64,000 nucleotides of DNA from a bacterium BRH_c32 (GCA_001516025.1 LOEU01000024.1:227810-291809), one strand, 5' to 3'; shown: positions 33,319 to 44,560, counted from the stretch's first letter. Notes: generated by a model from the sequence alone, not told the origin. A program made the numbers and translations.

Positions 33319-35298
33319 TTATAACTCCTCTTTTTTACCTCTTAGAGAATCCCAAATCATATATACAGAAAGGAGGGCGAACATTATAAGAGCAAGTATT
33401 TCAGCTGAGTGAGATTCCTGCCATTCGGCATTAACCCAATTAAATCCTGCATAACGAAGCACCGCACTAATTACACCCATCAAAGCACCACCGGCGATGA
33501 AACCTGAAGCGATCAATGTTCCTCTTTCTCTGCGTGCACTATTAAGTTTTTCATCTTTGCTGCGAGTTGTAACGAAATGCGCAATCAAACCGCCTACGAG
33601 TAGTGGAGTATTTAATTCCATTGGGAGATACATACCAAGAGCAAATGCGAGAGCGGGGACTTTAATCATAGTGAGGATTAACGCAAGACAAGCACCACCG
33701 ATATAAAGAAGCCATGGAGCAGGTTGATTTGACATCAAAGGTTGAATAACAGCAGCCATAGCATTCGCCTGCGGAGCCACTAGTGCACCGTCTCCCGTGA
33801 AACCATAAGTATCGTTAAGTATCATAATAATCCAAGCAACAGTAGCAGAGGAAACAACGGTACCGACAAATTTCCAGCTCTCCTGTTTCATCGGTGTGGA
33901 GCCGAGCCAATAACCAATTTTAAGATCTGTAATGAATCCGCCTGCTTGAGACAGAGCAGTACAAACAACACCACCGATAATTAGAGCCGAAACCATTCCC
34001 GGAGCACCCGTTAAACCTACCGATACCAATACAACCGATGAAAGAATCAATGTCATCAATGTCATTCCGGAAACAGGGTTAGTTCCCACAATTGCAATAG
34101 CAGTAGCCGCAACGGTGGTAAATAAAAATGATATTATAAGTACAATTATCAATCCGATGAAAGCATGGAATAGATTAGAAACTACTCCGAATAAGAAGAA
34201 TAGGAATATTGCAATTACGGAAAGAACAATTCCGATAGCAATAATTTTCATAGAAATATCGCGCTGTGTCCTGATAGCACTCTCTTCGGTTTTCTTGCCG
34301 AATATTTCTTTTACCGCGAGAGTAAAAGATTTTTTAATGATTCCGGAAGAGCGGATAATTCCAATAAATCCTGCCATTGCAATTCCGCCGATACCTATAT
34401 GACGAACATAATTTGAGAATATTTGTTCGGGCGACATATCTTTGATTAATAAGGTAGCAGTACCGAGATTAGTTGTAAGACCTTGACCCACATAAGCTAC
34501 CGCGGGAATAAGTACGAACCATGAAAGAAATGATCCGGCGGCAATAATAGCTGAATATTTTAGTCCTACGATAAAACCAAGTCCCAATACGGCAGAACTT
34601 ACGTTCAATCTAAAAACTAATTTAGTTTGATCGGCAAGATATTGCCCAGCGGCAAAAACTTTAGTAGTAAATACTTCGCTCCACCATCCGAAAGCTGCAA
34701 CGAAGAAATCATAAAATCCGCCTATAAGACCGCTGATAACAAGAACAAATGCTTGATTACCACCTTTTTCGCCTGCTACCAGAACTTCAGTTGTTGCTGT
34801 AGCTTCGGGGAATGGGAACTGTCCGTGCATTTCGGAAACAAAATATTTTCTAAACGGAATTAGAAATAATATTCCTAAGAAACCGCCAAGAAGAGATGCC
34901 ATAAATACTTGCAAGAAATCTACTTCTAAATTAAGTATATAAAGAGCAGGAATAGTAAAAATAGCTCCCGCTACAATTGTACCCGAAGTAGCTCCGATAG
35001 ATTGAATAATTACATTTTCTCCGAGTGCGTTTTTTCGTTTGGTAAGAGCACCAAGTCCGACGGCAATAATAGCAATAGGAATGGCAGCTTCAAAAACTTG
35101 TCCAATCTTTAAACCGAGATAAGCAGCAGCGGCAGAAAAAAGCATCGCCATTATTAATCCGGTGAAAACCGACCTAAAATTAACTTCCGGATAAACATGC
35201 GCCGGAGACATAATCGGTTTATATTCTTCGCCCGGCTTCAATTCCGTATATGCATTCTCCGGCAGTCCGCCATTTGTTGGTCTTTCATGATTACTCAT
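33319..35298 (-). CDS. OPT-family oligopeptide transporter
   Basis: 659 residues with about 15-16 transmembrane helices and the OPT features LGLKIGQVFEAAIP, IGATSGTIVAGAIF, GQFPFPEATATTEVL and the NPVSGMTLMTLI segment. OPT proteins move oligopeptides or metal-chelates across the inner membrane by proton coupling. Among bacteria this class is commonly annotated as a peptide transporter; the adjacent PLP enzyme and the S46 peptidases elsewhere in the window agree with peptide use. The start at ATG 35298 has an AGGAG site. The following membrane protein gene lies 32 bp upstream. Confidence 0.92.
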   Translation of the reverse strand: MSNHERPTNGGLPENAYTELKPGEEYKPIMSPAHVYPEVNFRSVFTGLIMAMLFSAAAAYLGLKIGQVFEAAIPIAIIAVGLGALTKRKNALGENVIIQSIGATSGTIVAGAIFTIPALYILNLEVDFLQVFMASLLGGFLGILFLIPFRKYFVSEMHGQFPFPEATATTEVLVAGEKGGNQAFVLVISGLIGGFYDFFVAAFGWWSEVFTTKVFAAGQYLADQTKLVFRLNVSSAVLGLGFIVGLKYSAIIAAGSFLSWFVLIPAVAYVGQGLTTNLGTATLLIKDMSPEQIFSNYVRHIGIGGIAMAGFIGIIRSSGIIKKSFTLAVKEIFGKKTEESAIRTQRDISMKIIAIGIVLSVIAIFLFFLFGVVSNLFHAFIGLIIVLIISFLFTTVAATAIAIVGTNPVSGMTLMTLILSSVVLVSVGLTGAPGMVSALIIGGVVCTALSQAGGFITDLKIGYWLGSTPMKQESWKFVGTVVSSATVAWIIMILNDTYGFTGDGALVAPQANAMAAVIQPLMSNQPAPWLLYIGGACLALILTMIKVPALAFALGMYLPMELNTPLLVGGLIAHFVTTRSKDEKLNSARRERGTLIASGFIAGGALMGVISAVLRYAGFNWVNAEWQESHSAEILALIMFALLSVYMIWDSLRGKKEEL

Positions 35299-35330
35299 TT
35301 ACATCTCCTCTTTTATAAGAGTGGATTTAT

Positions 35331-36134
35331 TTAGTTATTAATCTTTGTATGATCTATCTCAGAACCTAAAACGCTATGAGGTATTAAGAATACTATTAAC
35401 ATAACCACTGCCGCAATTAAAGCTATCTGATATGGATTCTCTGAATTTTTCATTTTGAACCACGCAACAGCCCAAACAATAACGGCAATAAGAGTTTTGT
35501 TATCGGTTAAGTCCCATCCGAATGGCACACCCGTCCATAAAGCACCGAATGCATAATACTGAACGAGAGGACCGAAAATTAATCCGCCCAAAATCGTAAG
35601 TGCTAAAGTCCAAGCCGTTAATTTTAATATCGAACTTTGTTGGCTAAGAATTTCTAAACCGGCACGAGTGGAAACGAGCATCGCACCGAACATAACAATT
35701 ACGTGTGGTATAAGAATCCAGAGCGGTACATCACCTTTGAAACGAATAATATTCTGCTCGTCAATCGGTATATGAATTGTAGTATTGTTCTCTGTTAATT
35801 CAATATGATAAATAATTTTACCTGCGGGAGGTTGATGAGGAAGTATTCCAACGAGCTTCCCCTCTCTATAAACCATTTCCTGATTCTCCCATTGATCGTG
35901 GGACTTAAATCTTTTCCAGATAATATTCCCTTTGATATCTTTATTAGGGACATCAATTGATACGAGATGATCGTCATCTCCGCCATGACTTCGATCTAAT
36001 TTGTATTTAATTTCTATATTGGAAATTTTTGTTTTGCCTGCTATCGGATAGGTAGGACCCGTGAGACGTTGATAAATAGCAGAAGAGGCGGTTATTAAAA
36101 AAGCTACAACCCATAAGATGATATTTTTTTTCAT
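35331..36134 (-). CDS. Membrane protein with extracytoplasmic domain, unknown function
   Basis: 267 residues: one N-terminal helix (about 6-23), an extracytoplasmic beta-rich domain of about 110 residues (IEIKYKLDRSHGGDDDHLV, VGILPHQPPAGKIIYHIEL), then four membrane helices (about 145-163, 172-195, 205-228, 238-256). The sequence HGGDDDH is unusually acidic and histidine-rich, so metal binding is possible. I do not recognise the family. It is directly upstream of the OPT transporter on the same strand with a 32-bp gap, so it is likely part of the same operon and may be an accessory subunit. Confidence 0.7.
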   Translation of the reverse strand: MKKNIILWVVAFLITASSAIYQRLTGPTYPIAGKTKISNIEIKYKLDRSHGGDDDHLVSIDVPNKDIKGNIIWKRFKSHDQWENQEMVYREGKLVGILPHQPPAGKIIYHIELTENNTTIHIPIDEQNIIRFKGDVPLWILIPHVIVMFGAMLVSTRAGLEILSQQSSILKLTAWTLALTILGGLIFGPLVQYYAFGALWTGVPFGWDLTDNKTLIAVIVWAVAWFKMKNSENPYQIALIAAVVMLIVFLIPHSVLGSEIDHTKINN

Positions 36135-36237
36135 AATTTCCGAATAATTAAATTTTACTAAAATACCGTAATTACGGTATCAGAATCAATTGTTAATTTG
36201 TTTTCTTTTAGAAAAATAATTTAATGTAATTTATCAA

Positions 36238-38163
36238 TTATGGTTTTAATAAAGGAAGAGTAAATGAAAATTTCGAGCCTTTACCTAATTCGGATTCAAT
36301 CCATATTTTACCATTATGCTTATCGACCATCTCTTTACAAAGGAGTAAACCTAGCCCGGTTCCTTCTTCATTGGCAGTACCTTTTGAGCTAATACTCTTA
36401 TCGATTTTAAAAAGGTCATCTATTCGATCTTTAGGCATACCCACACCTGAATCGGTAATAGATAGTTCTATATAACTATCTTTCCTTTCTGCACTTACAA
36501 TTATCTTGCCACCTATGTTTGTAAATTTAATCGCATTTGAAATTAAATTTCTGATTATGGCAGCGAACATATTTTTATCGGCAAAAACAGTAATTGAATC
36601 ATCGATATTATATTTAAGAATGATCCCCTTATTTGAAGCCGTTTGAGCCAATAGATTCAATGTTCCGCTCATCTCTTCTTTAACGCGAATAAGTTCGGGA
36701 CGAAATTGCATTTTACCTGTTTGCAGGCGCGACCATTCAAGTAGATTTTCGAGAAGTTTATACGCACTATGAATTAATTCATCCATTGAAAGAATAAATT
36801 CTTTTTTCTCTTCTTCGGCAAGTGTGGGAAATTCATCTACTAATATTTGTGAATAACCGAGAAGCCCTTGGAACGGACTCTTCAGATCGTGTGCAATAAT
36901 TGAGAAAAATTTATCTTTGGTTAAATTCATCTCGGTTAGTTCTTGTGCATATTTATTAATTGCATCAATATATTTTTTACGTTCTATGGTTTGAGATATC
37001 TGATCGGCAACAAAACTCAAGAGCTGAAGCTCTTCCTCTTTGAAAGCATCAGGATTATGATAATCCTGAACTACGATAGCACCGAAGGTTTTTCCATATA
37101 GTTTTAATGGAACTCCCAGCCATATTTCGGTAGGAGTACCGACTAATTCCACTTCACCCGATTCTCTAAGCTTCATATCAAGTTCGATATCAATAAGTTT
37201 AGCTTCGCCCGTTCTTAATACATATTCGGTTAATCCATTTCCCGGTTTGCGTGGCTCATAAGGGTCGTCATATTCATCAACCATATAAGGGAATGATATC
37301 TCATCCTTTTTCTCATCCAAAAGAGCGATATAAAAATTCTTACCGCTCATTAATTTGCTTATCTCTTCATGAATTTTTTTATATAGATCATTAATATTTT
37401 GAGAACTTAAAGCGGATTCCGAAATATCATAAAGGACTTCTCTAATTAATTCAGATTTTTTTCGATGTGTAATATTATGCCCGATACCAATAAGCCCGAT
37501 AATTTTTCCTTCGGGATCTCTTAAGGGTACTTTTGAAGTAAGTAGCCAATTTTTAACACCATTACTATCATAGAAATACTCTTCACGACTAATTACCGAT
37601 TTACCTGTTTGAATTATTTCTTGATCATCTTTAAAAAAAGCATCAGCAACTTCCTTTGGAAAATAATTATAATCAGATTTACCAAGTGCTTCAGCCTCCG
37701 AACTACAATTCATATTTTCTAGATCGGTTTTATTCGCAAGAGTTTTCCTGCATTCCAAATCCTTTGCATAAATAGCATCGGGGATATTATCAATTACAGT
37801 CTTTAATAAAATTCTTTCTCTTATTATTTCTTCTTCTTTCTTGAGGGATTCTTTTAATAAATCTTCTTTCTGCTTTGAATCTAGGTTAAGCAGGTCTCTG
37901 AACTTATTAAATTTTCTGAAAAGAATAAAAATGAGAGCAAGAGTGGATAAACTGTATAAAAATAATTTTAGATTATGGGATTGAGAACTATTTACTTCAA
38001 TTAATGATGACTGAAAAAGAAGCTCAATAATAGTAACTATTAAAGCAAATAGAACTACAATTATTAAAATGGATATTGAAGCCTTCTTATTTTCCGCTAC
38101 AAGATCTAGGTGCTTTAATTCAGTATCTGTTTTCATGATAGTATAGGATTTGTGTGTCTTCAA
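36238..38163 (-). CDS. Membrane histidine kinase with PAS and GAF domains
   Basis: Up to 641 residues. Two N-terminal helices (about 29-48 and 65-84) delimit a very short periplasmic loop, so the signal is probably cytoplasmic or in the membrane. A PAS domain (about 115-230, ending in the [10 protein letters not shown] element), a GAF domain (about 245-390), HisKA with His425 in IAHDLKSPF, and an HATPase domain with [17 protein letters not shown] and GTGLGL follow. No receiver or response regulator is adjacent. The longest frame begins with TTG at 38163; the ATG ten codons later (38136, MKTDTELKH) is the more likely start. The partner regulator must be encoded elsewhere. Confidence 0.88.
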   Translation of the reverse strand: MKTHKSYTIMKTDTELKHLDLVAENKKASISILIIVVLFALIVTIIELLFQSSLIEVNSSQSHNLKLFLYSLSTLALIFILFRKFNKFRDLLNLDSKQKEDLLKESLKKEEEIIRERILLKTVIDNIPDAIYAKDLECRKTLANKTDLENMNCSSEAEALGKSDYNYFPKEVADAFFKDDQEIIQTGKSVISREEYFYDSNGVKNWLLTSKVPLRDPEGKIIGLIGIGHNITHRKKSELIREVLYDISESALSSQNINDLYKKIHEEISKLMSGKNFYIALLDEKKDEISFPYMVDEYDDPYEPRKPGNGLTEYVLRTGEAKLIDIELDMKLRESGEVELVGTPTEIWLGVPLKLYGKTFGAIVVQDYHNPDAFKEEELQLLSFVADQISQTIERKKYIDAINKYAQELTEMNLTKDKFFSIIAHDLKSPFQGLLGYSQILVDEFPTLAEEEKKEFILSMDELIHSAYKLLENLLEWSRLQTGKMQFRPELIRVKEEMSGTLNLLAQTASNKGIILKYNIDDSITVFADKNMFAAIIRNLISNAIKFTNIGGKIIVSAERKDSYIELSITDSGVGMPKDRIDDLFKIDKSISSKGTANEEGTGLGLLLCKEMVDKHNGKIWIESELGKGSKFSFTLPLLKP

Positions 38164-38279
38164 AATAATGATTTTAAATATAAAATACCGTCATAGACAA
38201 TAAAATTGATCATTTCTCTTTCGTTAATTAACACAAACTTTATTATTTTTATATTATGTAATGAAATGGAGTTATTGTC

Positions 38280-38861
38280 TTGAATAAACCTGATTTTTTT
38301 AAGCGTTCACTAATTGAGAGTTCCGAAGTAAAACTAAAAATTCTCGATTCATGCGAAGAGACTACAATAAAAGCAATCGATTTAATAGTTAATATGTTTA
38401 ATAATGGCGGCAAGTTATTGCTATGCGGAAACGGCGGAAGTGCAGCGGATTGCCAACATATTGCAACTGAATTTATGATAAGATTAAATCACGAAATTAA
38501 TCGTCCCGCATTGCCTGCGATTGCAATTACGACCGATTCATCCAATCTTACTGCTGGCGGAAACGATATTGGTTATGAAAATATTTTTGCCAGAAACGTC
38601 GAAGGGCTTGGTAATAAAGGAGATATTCTTCTTTCGATCTCTACAAGCGGAAATTCCAAAAACGTAATTAAGGCAATAGAAAAAGCAAAAGAAAAGGGAA
38701 TGAAAAATATTGCCTTACTCGGAGGCGATGGAGGTAAGATAAAACCGATGGTTGACTGCGCTATTATTATCCCTTCGGAGAACACTCAACGTATTCAAGA
38801 AGGACATATTACCATTGAGCATATTATATGCGAACTAGTAGAATTAGAATTATATAAATAA
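38280..38861 (+). CDS. gmhA: Phosphoheptose isomerase
   Basis: 193 residues with the SIS fold of Gmh[18 protein letters not shown], the [22 protein letters not shown] segment, [13 protein letters not shown] and a C-terminal EHIICELVE. It converts sedoheptulose 7-phosphate into D-glycero-D-manno-heptose 7-phosphate for lipopolysaccharide or S-layer glycans. The start is TTG at 38280, with GGAG 8 bases before it; the ATG upstream (38260s) is out of frame. The aconitase gene begins 13 bp later on the same strand. Confidence 0.92.
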   Translation: MNKPDFFKRSLIESSEVKLKILDSCEETTIKAIDLIVNMFNNGGKLLLCGNGGSAADCQHIATEFMIRLNHEINRPALPAIAITTDSSNLTAGGNDIGYENIFARNVEGLGNKGDILLSISTSGNSKNVIKAIEKAKEKGMKNIALLGGDGGKIKPMVDCAIIIPSENTQRIQEGHITIEHIICELVELELYK

Positions 38862-38874
38862 AAGGGGAAGTGTA

Positions 38875-41139
38875 ATGACAGCAAATTTAGATATGATAGA
38901 AAAAAAATATTCTGAATTTAGAGATAAGTTAGAAACAGCAAGAAAAGTACTCGGACGACCGATGACTTATACAGAGAAGATTTTATATACACACTTATGG
39001 GAACCGGTAAAGAAAGCTTATATCGGTGGAAAAGATTTTACTGAATTTGCACCTGATCGTGTGGCGATGCAGGATGCAACAGCACAAATGGCATTATTGC
39101 AATTCATGCATTCGGGCAGAAAAACTACCGCAGTTCCATCAACGGCTCATTGCGATCATTTAATCCAGGCACAAGTTGGCGCCAAGGCGGATTTAGATAG
39201 AGCTTATGACGAAAGCAAAGAAGTTTTTGATTTTATCGAAAGCATCTCGAAAAAATATGGTGTGGGATTTTGGAAACCGGGAGCAGGAATCATTCATCAG
39301 GTGGTATTAGAAAATTATGCGTTCCCGGGTGGTATGATGATCGGAACGGATTCACATACACCAAATGCAGGCGGACTCGGCATGATAGCTATTGGTGTTG
39401 GTGGTGCTGATGCAGTCGATGTTATGGCGGGAATGCCATGGGAATTAAAATTCCCAAAACTCATTGGAATTAAATTAACGGGAAAACTTTCGGGTTGGAC
39501 TTCATCAAAAGATGTAATTTTAAAAGTTGCCGGTATCCTTACCGTCAAAGGCGGAACCGGTGCGATAGTGGAATATTTCGGCGAAGGTGCCGATTCGATT
39601 TCATGTACGGGTAAAGGTACCATCTGTAATATGGGTGCGGAGATCGGAGCTACTACTTCGGTATTTCCGTTCGATGAAAAAATGTCCGCTTACTTAAGAA
39701 AAACAGATAGAGCCGATCTTGCCGATATGGCAGAAAAATTTGCAGACGAACTAAAAGCCGATCCGGAAGTTTATGCCTCTCCGGCAGAGTATTTCGATCA
39801 ATTAATTGAAATCAATTTAGATGAATTAGAGCCGCATATTAATGGACCATTCACACCAGATCTTGCTTGGCCAGTTTCAAAAATGAAAGATGCTGTTGAA
39901 GAGCATGGGTACCCTGATAATATTAGTGTTGCGTTGATCGGTAGCTGTACTAATTCGAGCTATGAAGATATTGATAGAGCTGCAAGTATCGCGCGTCAAG
40001 CACTTAATAAAGGATTAAAAGCGAAAACGCAATTCACGATCACTCCCGGTTCTGAGCAGGTGAGAGCCACAATCGAACGCGATGGACAGCTTGCCACCCT
40101 AACTGAATTTGGCGGATTAGTTTTGGCTAATGCTTGCGGACCGTGTATCGGTATGTGGAAAAGAATGGATACTAAGATCGGCGAGAAAAATACAATCGTA
40201 ACTTCATTCAATAGAAATTTTGCAAAAAGAAATGATGGCAATCCCGAAACTTACGCATTCGTTGCAAGTCCTGAATTAGTAACTGCAATGGCTATCTCCG
40301 GTAAACTTTCATTCAATCCCGAAACCGATATGATCGAAAATAAATCCGGTGATAAGATAAAACTCGATCAGCCTCATGGAGACGAATTGCCATTTAGCGG
40401 ATTCGATAAAGGTGAAGTTGGTTTTATTCCTCCGTCTCCCGATGGTTACAAAACGGAAGTAATTATTAGTCCCGATAGCAAACGACTTCAATTCCTCGAA
40501 AGATTTGAAGAGTGGGATGGAAATGATTTCTTAAATATGCCACTGTTATTAAAAGCAAAAGGCAAATGTACAACCGATCATATCTCACCTGCGGGTCAAT
40601 GGTTAAAATTCCGCGGACATCTTGATAATATTTCTAATAATATGTTTATCGGTGCGATCAATTCATTCACCGAGAATGCGGGAGAAGTAAAAAATCAATA
40701 CACCGGAGAATATAAACAAGTACACGAAGTAGCAAGGGATTATAAACGACACGGACATGGCTGGGTAGTTGTAGGAGACGAAAATTATGGTGAAGGTTCG
40801 AGCCGCGAACATGCTGCAATGGAGCCCCGTTTTCTTGGCGGTAAGGCAATTATTACAAAGAGTTTTGCGCGTATCCATGAAACAAATCTAAAGAAACAAG
40901 GTTTGCTTCCGTTGACATTCGCCGATCCAAAAGATTATGACAAAATTTTGGAAGATGATAAAATTAGTTTAGTTGATTTAAAAAACTTAGCTCCGGACAA
41001 ACAAGTTGAAATGATCGTTAAACATGCTAATGGTACTACTGATAAATTTATGCTCAATCATTCGTTTAATTTAGGGCAGATAGAATGGTTCAAAGCAGGC
41101 GGCGCACTCAATTTAATTGCCAAGATACAGGGTAATTAG
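38875..41139 (+). CDS. acn: Aconitate hydratase (mitochondrial-like type)
   Basis: 754 residues. The three [4Fe-4S] cysteines are Cys358 (GSCTNSS), Cys421 and Cys424 (CGPCIGM), at the same positions as I recall for mitochondrial aconitase. Catalytic SREH appears in [13 protein letters not shown], and substrate-binding [18 protein letters not shown] segments are present. It interconverts citrate and isocitrate in the TCA cycle in the cytoplasm. Length and motifs match the AcnM/mitochondrial clade rather than the larger bacterial AcnA or AcnB. It has an AAAGGGGAAG site before the ATG, and a strong terminator follows the stop. Confidence 0.94.
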   Translation: MTANLDMIEKKYSEFRDKLETARKVLGRPMTYTEKILYTHLWEPVKKAYIGGKDFTEFAPDRVAMQDATAQMALLQFMHSGRKTTAVPSTAHCDHLIQAQVGAKADLDRAYDESKEVFDFIESISKKYGVGFWKPGAGIIHQVVLENYAFPGGMMIGTDSHTPNAGGLGMIAIGVGGADAVDVMAGMPWELKFPKLIGIKLTGKLSGWTSSKDVILKVAGILTVKGGTGAIVEYFGEGADSISCTGKGTICNMGAEIGATTSVFPFDEKMSAYLRKTDRADLADMAEKFADELKADPEVYASPAEYFDQLIEINLDELEPHINGPFTPDLAWPVSKMKDAVEEHGYPDNISVALIGSCTNSSYEDIDRAASIARQALNKGLKAKTQFTITPGSEQVRATIERDGQLATLTEFGGLVLANACGPCIGMWKRMDTKIGEKNTIVTSFNRNFAKRNDGNPETYAFVASPELVTAMAISGKLSFNPETDMIENKSGDKIKLDQPHGDELPFSGFDKGEVGFIPPSPDGYKTEVIISPDSKRLQFLERFEEWDGNDFLNMPLLLKAKGKCTTDHISPAGQWLKFRGHLDNISNNMFIGAINSFTENAGEVKNQYTGEYKQVHEVARDYKRHGHGWVVVGDENYGEGSSREHAAMEPRFLGGKAIITKSFARIHETNLKKQGLLPLTFADPKDYDKILEDDKISLVDLKNLAPDKQVEMIVKHANGTTDKFMLNHSFNLGQIEWFKAGGALNLIAKIQGN

Positions 41140-41162
41140 TTTGCGGTTTAGATTATCTGAAA

Positions 41163-41198
41163 AAAAAGCAGTAAGGATATCCTTACTGCTTTTTTTTT
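41163..41198 (+). terminator. Strong intrinsic terminator after aconitase
   Basis: A perfect palindrome, AGCAGTAAGGAT/ATCCTTACTGCT (41168-41191), flanked by seven A and nine T, lies about 25 bases after the aconitase stop. The palindrome has no unpaired loop bases, so on RNA the hairpin must open at its tip. The 41199-41346 interval has no gene I can support. Confidence 0.9.
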
Positions 41199-41346
41199 GT
41201 TAATGGTTATAAATAGATTAGAAATTATTTTATATCCAATTATACATGACAAAGCTTGACTTCTATTCCTCAATATTGTTAATCCGTTCAATAGTTCTGT
41301 AATTAGCTTATATTTACAGTGGAAATGAACAAAAATTGCAATTAAT

Positions 41347-41372
41347 AAAGCTGATAAAAACATCAGCTTTAT
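41347..41372 (-). terminator. Hairpin after the DUF192 gene
   Basis: AAAGCTGAT (41347-41355) pairs with ATCAGCTTT (41362-41370) across AAAAAC, seven bases beyond the DUF192 stop on the minus strand. The minus-strand T-run is weak, so termination may be partial. Confidence 0.5.
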
Positions 41373-41378
41373 TAATAA

Positions 41379-41978
41379 TTAAAATCTGCGGTAGGCAATC
41401 TTGTCCCCTTCGTTAATGTTATATTTATCTGTAAATCCACCAATGACTTCCACAACATACATAGCCGGCTTAATCGAAGGATATGATTCCTCAGAATATG
41501 GAGTTGTATTTTTATGAATCTTAATAATCTCAAAATCAGAAGTAACAAACATAATATCCAGCGGAATGATGGTGTTCTTCATCCAGAACGATTGATATGT
41601 TTGGATTGGGAAGATAAATAGCATTCCTTGATTTTCTTCCATCTTATCTCTAAACATCAGTCCCGTTGCTCTTTCGCTATCATCATCGGCAATTTGAATA
41701 TCGATCTGTTTAAGAATTTTATTCTCTTGTGTATAGAACGAGAGTTCGCCCTGTTTTTCAAAATTATATGCAACCATTTTTTCTTTTGTTTCCGTTTTAT
41801 CTTCCGTTACCGGTTTAGGTGCTAATATCAGATTCGCAAATACGAGATAAATAATAGCGATTACTAATAATATACCAATTCCGAATTGGAATAATCTTTT
41901 TTTTCGTTGTGGTGAAAATGATTTGATTTTTTTACTCATATTCTTAATTTCTATTTTATTATATAAATTATTAATCAT
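41379..41978 (-). CDS. DUF192-domain protein, membrane-anchored
   Basis: Up to 199 residues, with one membrane helix (about 31-50) near the N-terminus and a DUF192 domain after residue 85: IADDDSERATGLMFRDKM, GMLFIFPIQTYQSFWMKNTIIPLDIMFV, and AMYVVEVIGGF. Small DUF192 proteins are secreted or periplasmic and their role is not known. The first ATG has no ribosome-binding site; the ATG at 41939 (MSKKIKSFSPQRKKRLF) gives a normal positively charged N-terminus before the helix and is the better start. It is monocistronic. Confidence 0.85.
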   Translation of the reverse strand: MINNLYNKIEIKNMSKKIKSFSPQRKKRLFQFGIGILLVIAIIYLVFANLILAPKPVTEDKTETKEKMVAYNFEKQGELSFYTQENKILKQIDIQIADDDSERATGLMFRDKMEENQGMLFIFPIQTYQSFWMKNTIIPLDIMFVTSDFEIIKIHKNTTPYSEESYPSIKPAMYVVEVIGGFTDKYNINEGDKIAYRRF

Positions 41979-42008
41979 ATTAAAATAATTCTTTTCTAAG
42001 GCATTTTC

Positions 42009-42857
42009 ATGAATAAAATAGTTTCAAGAAAAAAAATTGAACTTACGTCTTCTCAGGAAAAATTTGTTAAAAGCGGCTGGGGTGAAGAAGTTATCGATAC
42101 ACAAACCGAAGCGATAACATATCTTTCCGATGGAATGAAAGTAAACGGATATATTGCTTATCCAAAAGAGATAAATAAGAAACTGCCTTGTATTATCTGG
42201 TGCCGAGGAGGAATCGGCGAAGCCGGAGTGATCGATAACTTTAATGCACGAGGGATTTTCGGATTGATCGCAAGTTGGGGCTATGTAGTTCTCGCTTCGC
42301 AATATCGTGGGAATGCGGGAAGCGAAGGAAAAGATGATTTCGGAGGCGATGATCTTAATGATATTCTAAATCTAACCGCTCTATCCGAGGAGATAGATTT
42401 TATTGATAATAACCGATGGGGGATCGAAGGTTGGAGCAGAGGAGGAATGATGACTTATCTCGCTCTTACAAGAACAGATATTTTTAAAGCAGCCGTTATA
42501 ACAGGCGGAATTGCTAACCTACGATGCAATTCGGAAGAAAGCAAATTTATGAGGCATCTATATGAACTTTCGATGGGGAATCCATCTTCCGTGGATTTTA
42601 AGAATAAATGCAGAGAAAGATCAATAATTAATTTCCCCGAAAAAATCTCTAAAAGTACTAACTTACTTTTACTTCATGGCACGGCGGATGATAAAGTATT
42701 GCCTCACGATTCAATCGATATGTCGTATAAACTTATTGAACATGGAATAAATTTTAGACTGATACTATATGAGAACGGAGATCATTATCTAAAAGCACAT
42801 AGAAAAGAAGCTGATATCGAAAGAAAAAAATGGTATCAAAAATATCTAGAAGATTAA
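42009..42857 (+). CDS. Alpha/beta-hydrolase, prolyl oligopeptidase/dienelactone hydrolase type
   Basis: 282 residues with the alpha/beta-hydrolase triad: Ser143 in GWSRGGMM, Asp227/Asp228 in LLHGTADDKV and His259 in GDHYLKAH. The oxyanion-hole region is IIWCRGGIGEAG. There is no signal peptide, so it acts in the cytoplasm. The arrangement resembles peptidase S9-like catalytic domains without the beta-propeller; the substrate could be a peptide or an ester. Its last four bases overlap the convergent GHL10 gene. Confidence 0.85.
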   Translation: MNKIVSRKKIELTSSQEKFVKSGWGEEVIDTQTEAITYLSDGMKVNGYIAYPKEINKKLPCIIWCRGGIGEAGVIDNFNARGIFGLIASWGYVVLASQYRGNAGSEGKDDFGGDDLNDILNLTALSEEIDFIDNNRWGIEGWSRGGMMTYLALTRTDIFKAAVITGGIANLRCNSEESKFMRHLYELSMGNPSSVDFKNKCRERSIINFPEKISKSTNLLLLHGTADDKVLPHDSIDMSYKLIEHGINFRLILYENGDHYLKAHRKEADIERKKWYQKYLED

Positions 42858-44560
42858 AACGAAAGTGAATATTTTTTTCCGCTTTTTTCTAATTGAAGAT
42901 TCAATTTCCCTCCGGTAATAAATTCAGAATCGATCGAAAGGAAATTTTTTCCTTTGATAATTTTCTTCTTTAATTGAGAACTTCCGTTATCGAGGCTCAT
43001 CACATCATCAGTCTTAGAATAAAAAAGAATTCTTGCTCCGCCCTCTTTTTCTTTTTGTAGAATGGGACTTTCATAGATATCATTTATATTAGCCAATAAA
43101 CTAAGTTCATTAAATTTTATTGTCTGCACATTGGAAGTCTCTAAACTTTCATTCCATAGGCGACTAAGAGATTTCAAGGTAAAATAATAATTAACTTTCC
43201 TCGGTTTAGAAAAACCAAGTTTTATCGATTGATTTTCGGGTGAGATTATTTCAAAAATATCTTCTGGAGATAATTTTGAATTATAAGTCGGCAAACTATA
43301 AAGGGCATAGTACTTTATACTATCCCCTCTCCCAAAATTTTTCTCAATCTTCCAGTCTAAGTACACAATATTTTTTTTCGTATCAATGAATTTAGCTTTT
43401 AATTCATAAGGCGAATTAGGAGAATAACCATTAAGCCATGACATAGTAGCAGGAAGTGTTTTATAGGGGAACGATTTAAAATTATAATTCTTTATATGCT
43501 CATATCGGAAGAAAGAAAAACCATCGGCATTAACGCTGCGCGAATAATTGATTAAGTCTTCCATTGTCGAATAGACTTTATTCTTATATGCCGCGATTCC
43601 GATAACGATGCTTCTCCCCTCTGAATTAGAAGTCCAATCTTTTGCAAGCAGATCGAAACGAGGCAATTCATTTAGACCCCAATAGATTTGGGGAACGAGA
43701 TAATCAACAAGTCCTCTTTTAAGCCATTCGCGTGAATCCTGATAAACTTCCGCATAACCTTGCAACCCGGAAGCGTTTTTTTGATTCTTATAAATACCTA
43801 TCGGAGCAGCACCGATTTTAATATATGCTTTGATGCTTTTTGTTTTTTCATTTACGAGTCTCAATAATTCATTTATGTTTTCTCTGCGCCAATTATCTTT
43901 GTCTTTCCCATTGCCATAAAGTTTATACGAGTTATCATCGGAAAAACTTTTCCCCGGATAACGCATATAATCTAAATGAATTCCATCTATATCATATTTT
44001 TCATTTACTTCAGCAACTAAGTCGGAGATATAAGTTCTTACTTCCGGGATACCCATATCCAACCAATAAATAGGTTTCCCCTCGCTCATAGTTTTTACGA
44101 TCCATTCCGGTTTTCTATTCGAAATATGATCTATACTACTTAAGATATTGGGCTCACCGCCGGAATAAACATTATTAACATTTATCCAAGCGTGAATTTC
44201 CAGACCTCTTTTATGTGCTTCTTCTATTGCAAATTTCAGAGGATCATAAGGAAGCTTATCCCCTACCTTTCCTGTTATATAAGGAGATGTTGGATCAAAA
44301 GAGGATTCACATAACATTGTACCGTTGCTCCGAATTTGGAAATACACGGTATTTAGATTTTTCTCTTTTATAACTTCAAGAATGTTTATTAATGATTGTT
44401 GCTGCTTTTGTATATCGGTAGAAGTCGGGGGCCAGTCCAATCTGTAATTAGTTGTAAGCCATACGGCGCGTGTCTCTCTTTCTACTTGAGCATTAGTTAT
44501 ACTAAAGCAGATCAGAAAAAATAAGATCGAGGAAAATATATTTTTCAAATTATAAATCAA
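42854..44560 (-). CDS. Glycosyl hydrolase-like 10 (GHL10/DUF187) family protein
   Basis: 568 residues. An N-terminal signal helix (IFSSILFFLICFSITNAQ) directs export; the domain that follows (about 27-330) is the GHL10 (DUF187, YngK-like) TIM barrel with RAVWLTTNYRLDWPP, YFQIRSNGTMLCESSFDP, HAWINVNNVYSGG, IDGIHLDYMRYPG and VPQIYWGLN. The conserved Asp and Glu/Asp positions suggest polysaccharide or peptidoglycan-related cleavage. The C-terminal 200 residues are beta-rich (FN3-like) and probably bind ligand. It overlaps the downstream end of aroB by four bases, so it is cotranscribed with aroK-aroB even though the functions look unrelated. Confidence 0.85.
   Translation of the reverse strand: MIYNLKNIFSSILFFLICFSITNAQVERETRAVWLTTNYRLDWPPTSTDIQKQQQSLINILEVIKEKNLNTVYFQIRSNGTMLCESSFDPTSPYITGKVGDKLPYDPLKFAIEEAHKRGLEIHAWINVNNVYSGGEPNILSSIDHISNRKPEWIVKTMSEGKPIYWLDMGIPEVRTYISDLVAEVNEKYDIDGIHLDYMRYPGKSFSDDNSYKLYGNGKDKDNWRRENINELLRLVNEKTKSIKAYIKIGAAPIGIYKNQKNASGLQGYAEVYQDSREWLKRGLVDYLVPQIYWGLNELPRFDLLAKDWTSNSEGRSIVIGIAAYKNKVYSTMEDLINYSRSVNADGFSFFRYEHIKNYNFKSFPYKTLPATMSWLNGYSPNSPYELKAKFIDTKKNIVYLDWKIEKNFGRGDSIKYYALYSLPTYNSKLSPEDIFEIISPENQSIKLGFSKPRKVNYYFTLKSLSRLWNESLETSNVQTIKFNELSLLANINDIYESPILQKEKEGGARILFYSKTDDVMSLDNGSSQLKKKIIKGKNFLSIDSEFITGGKLNLQLEKSGKKYSLSF

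Noticed and set aside
41148..41363. Minus-strand 71-residue frame after aconitase
   Set aside because: It overlaps the perfect terminator palindrome at 41168-41191, has no ribosome-binding site and no recognisable domain.
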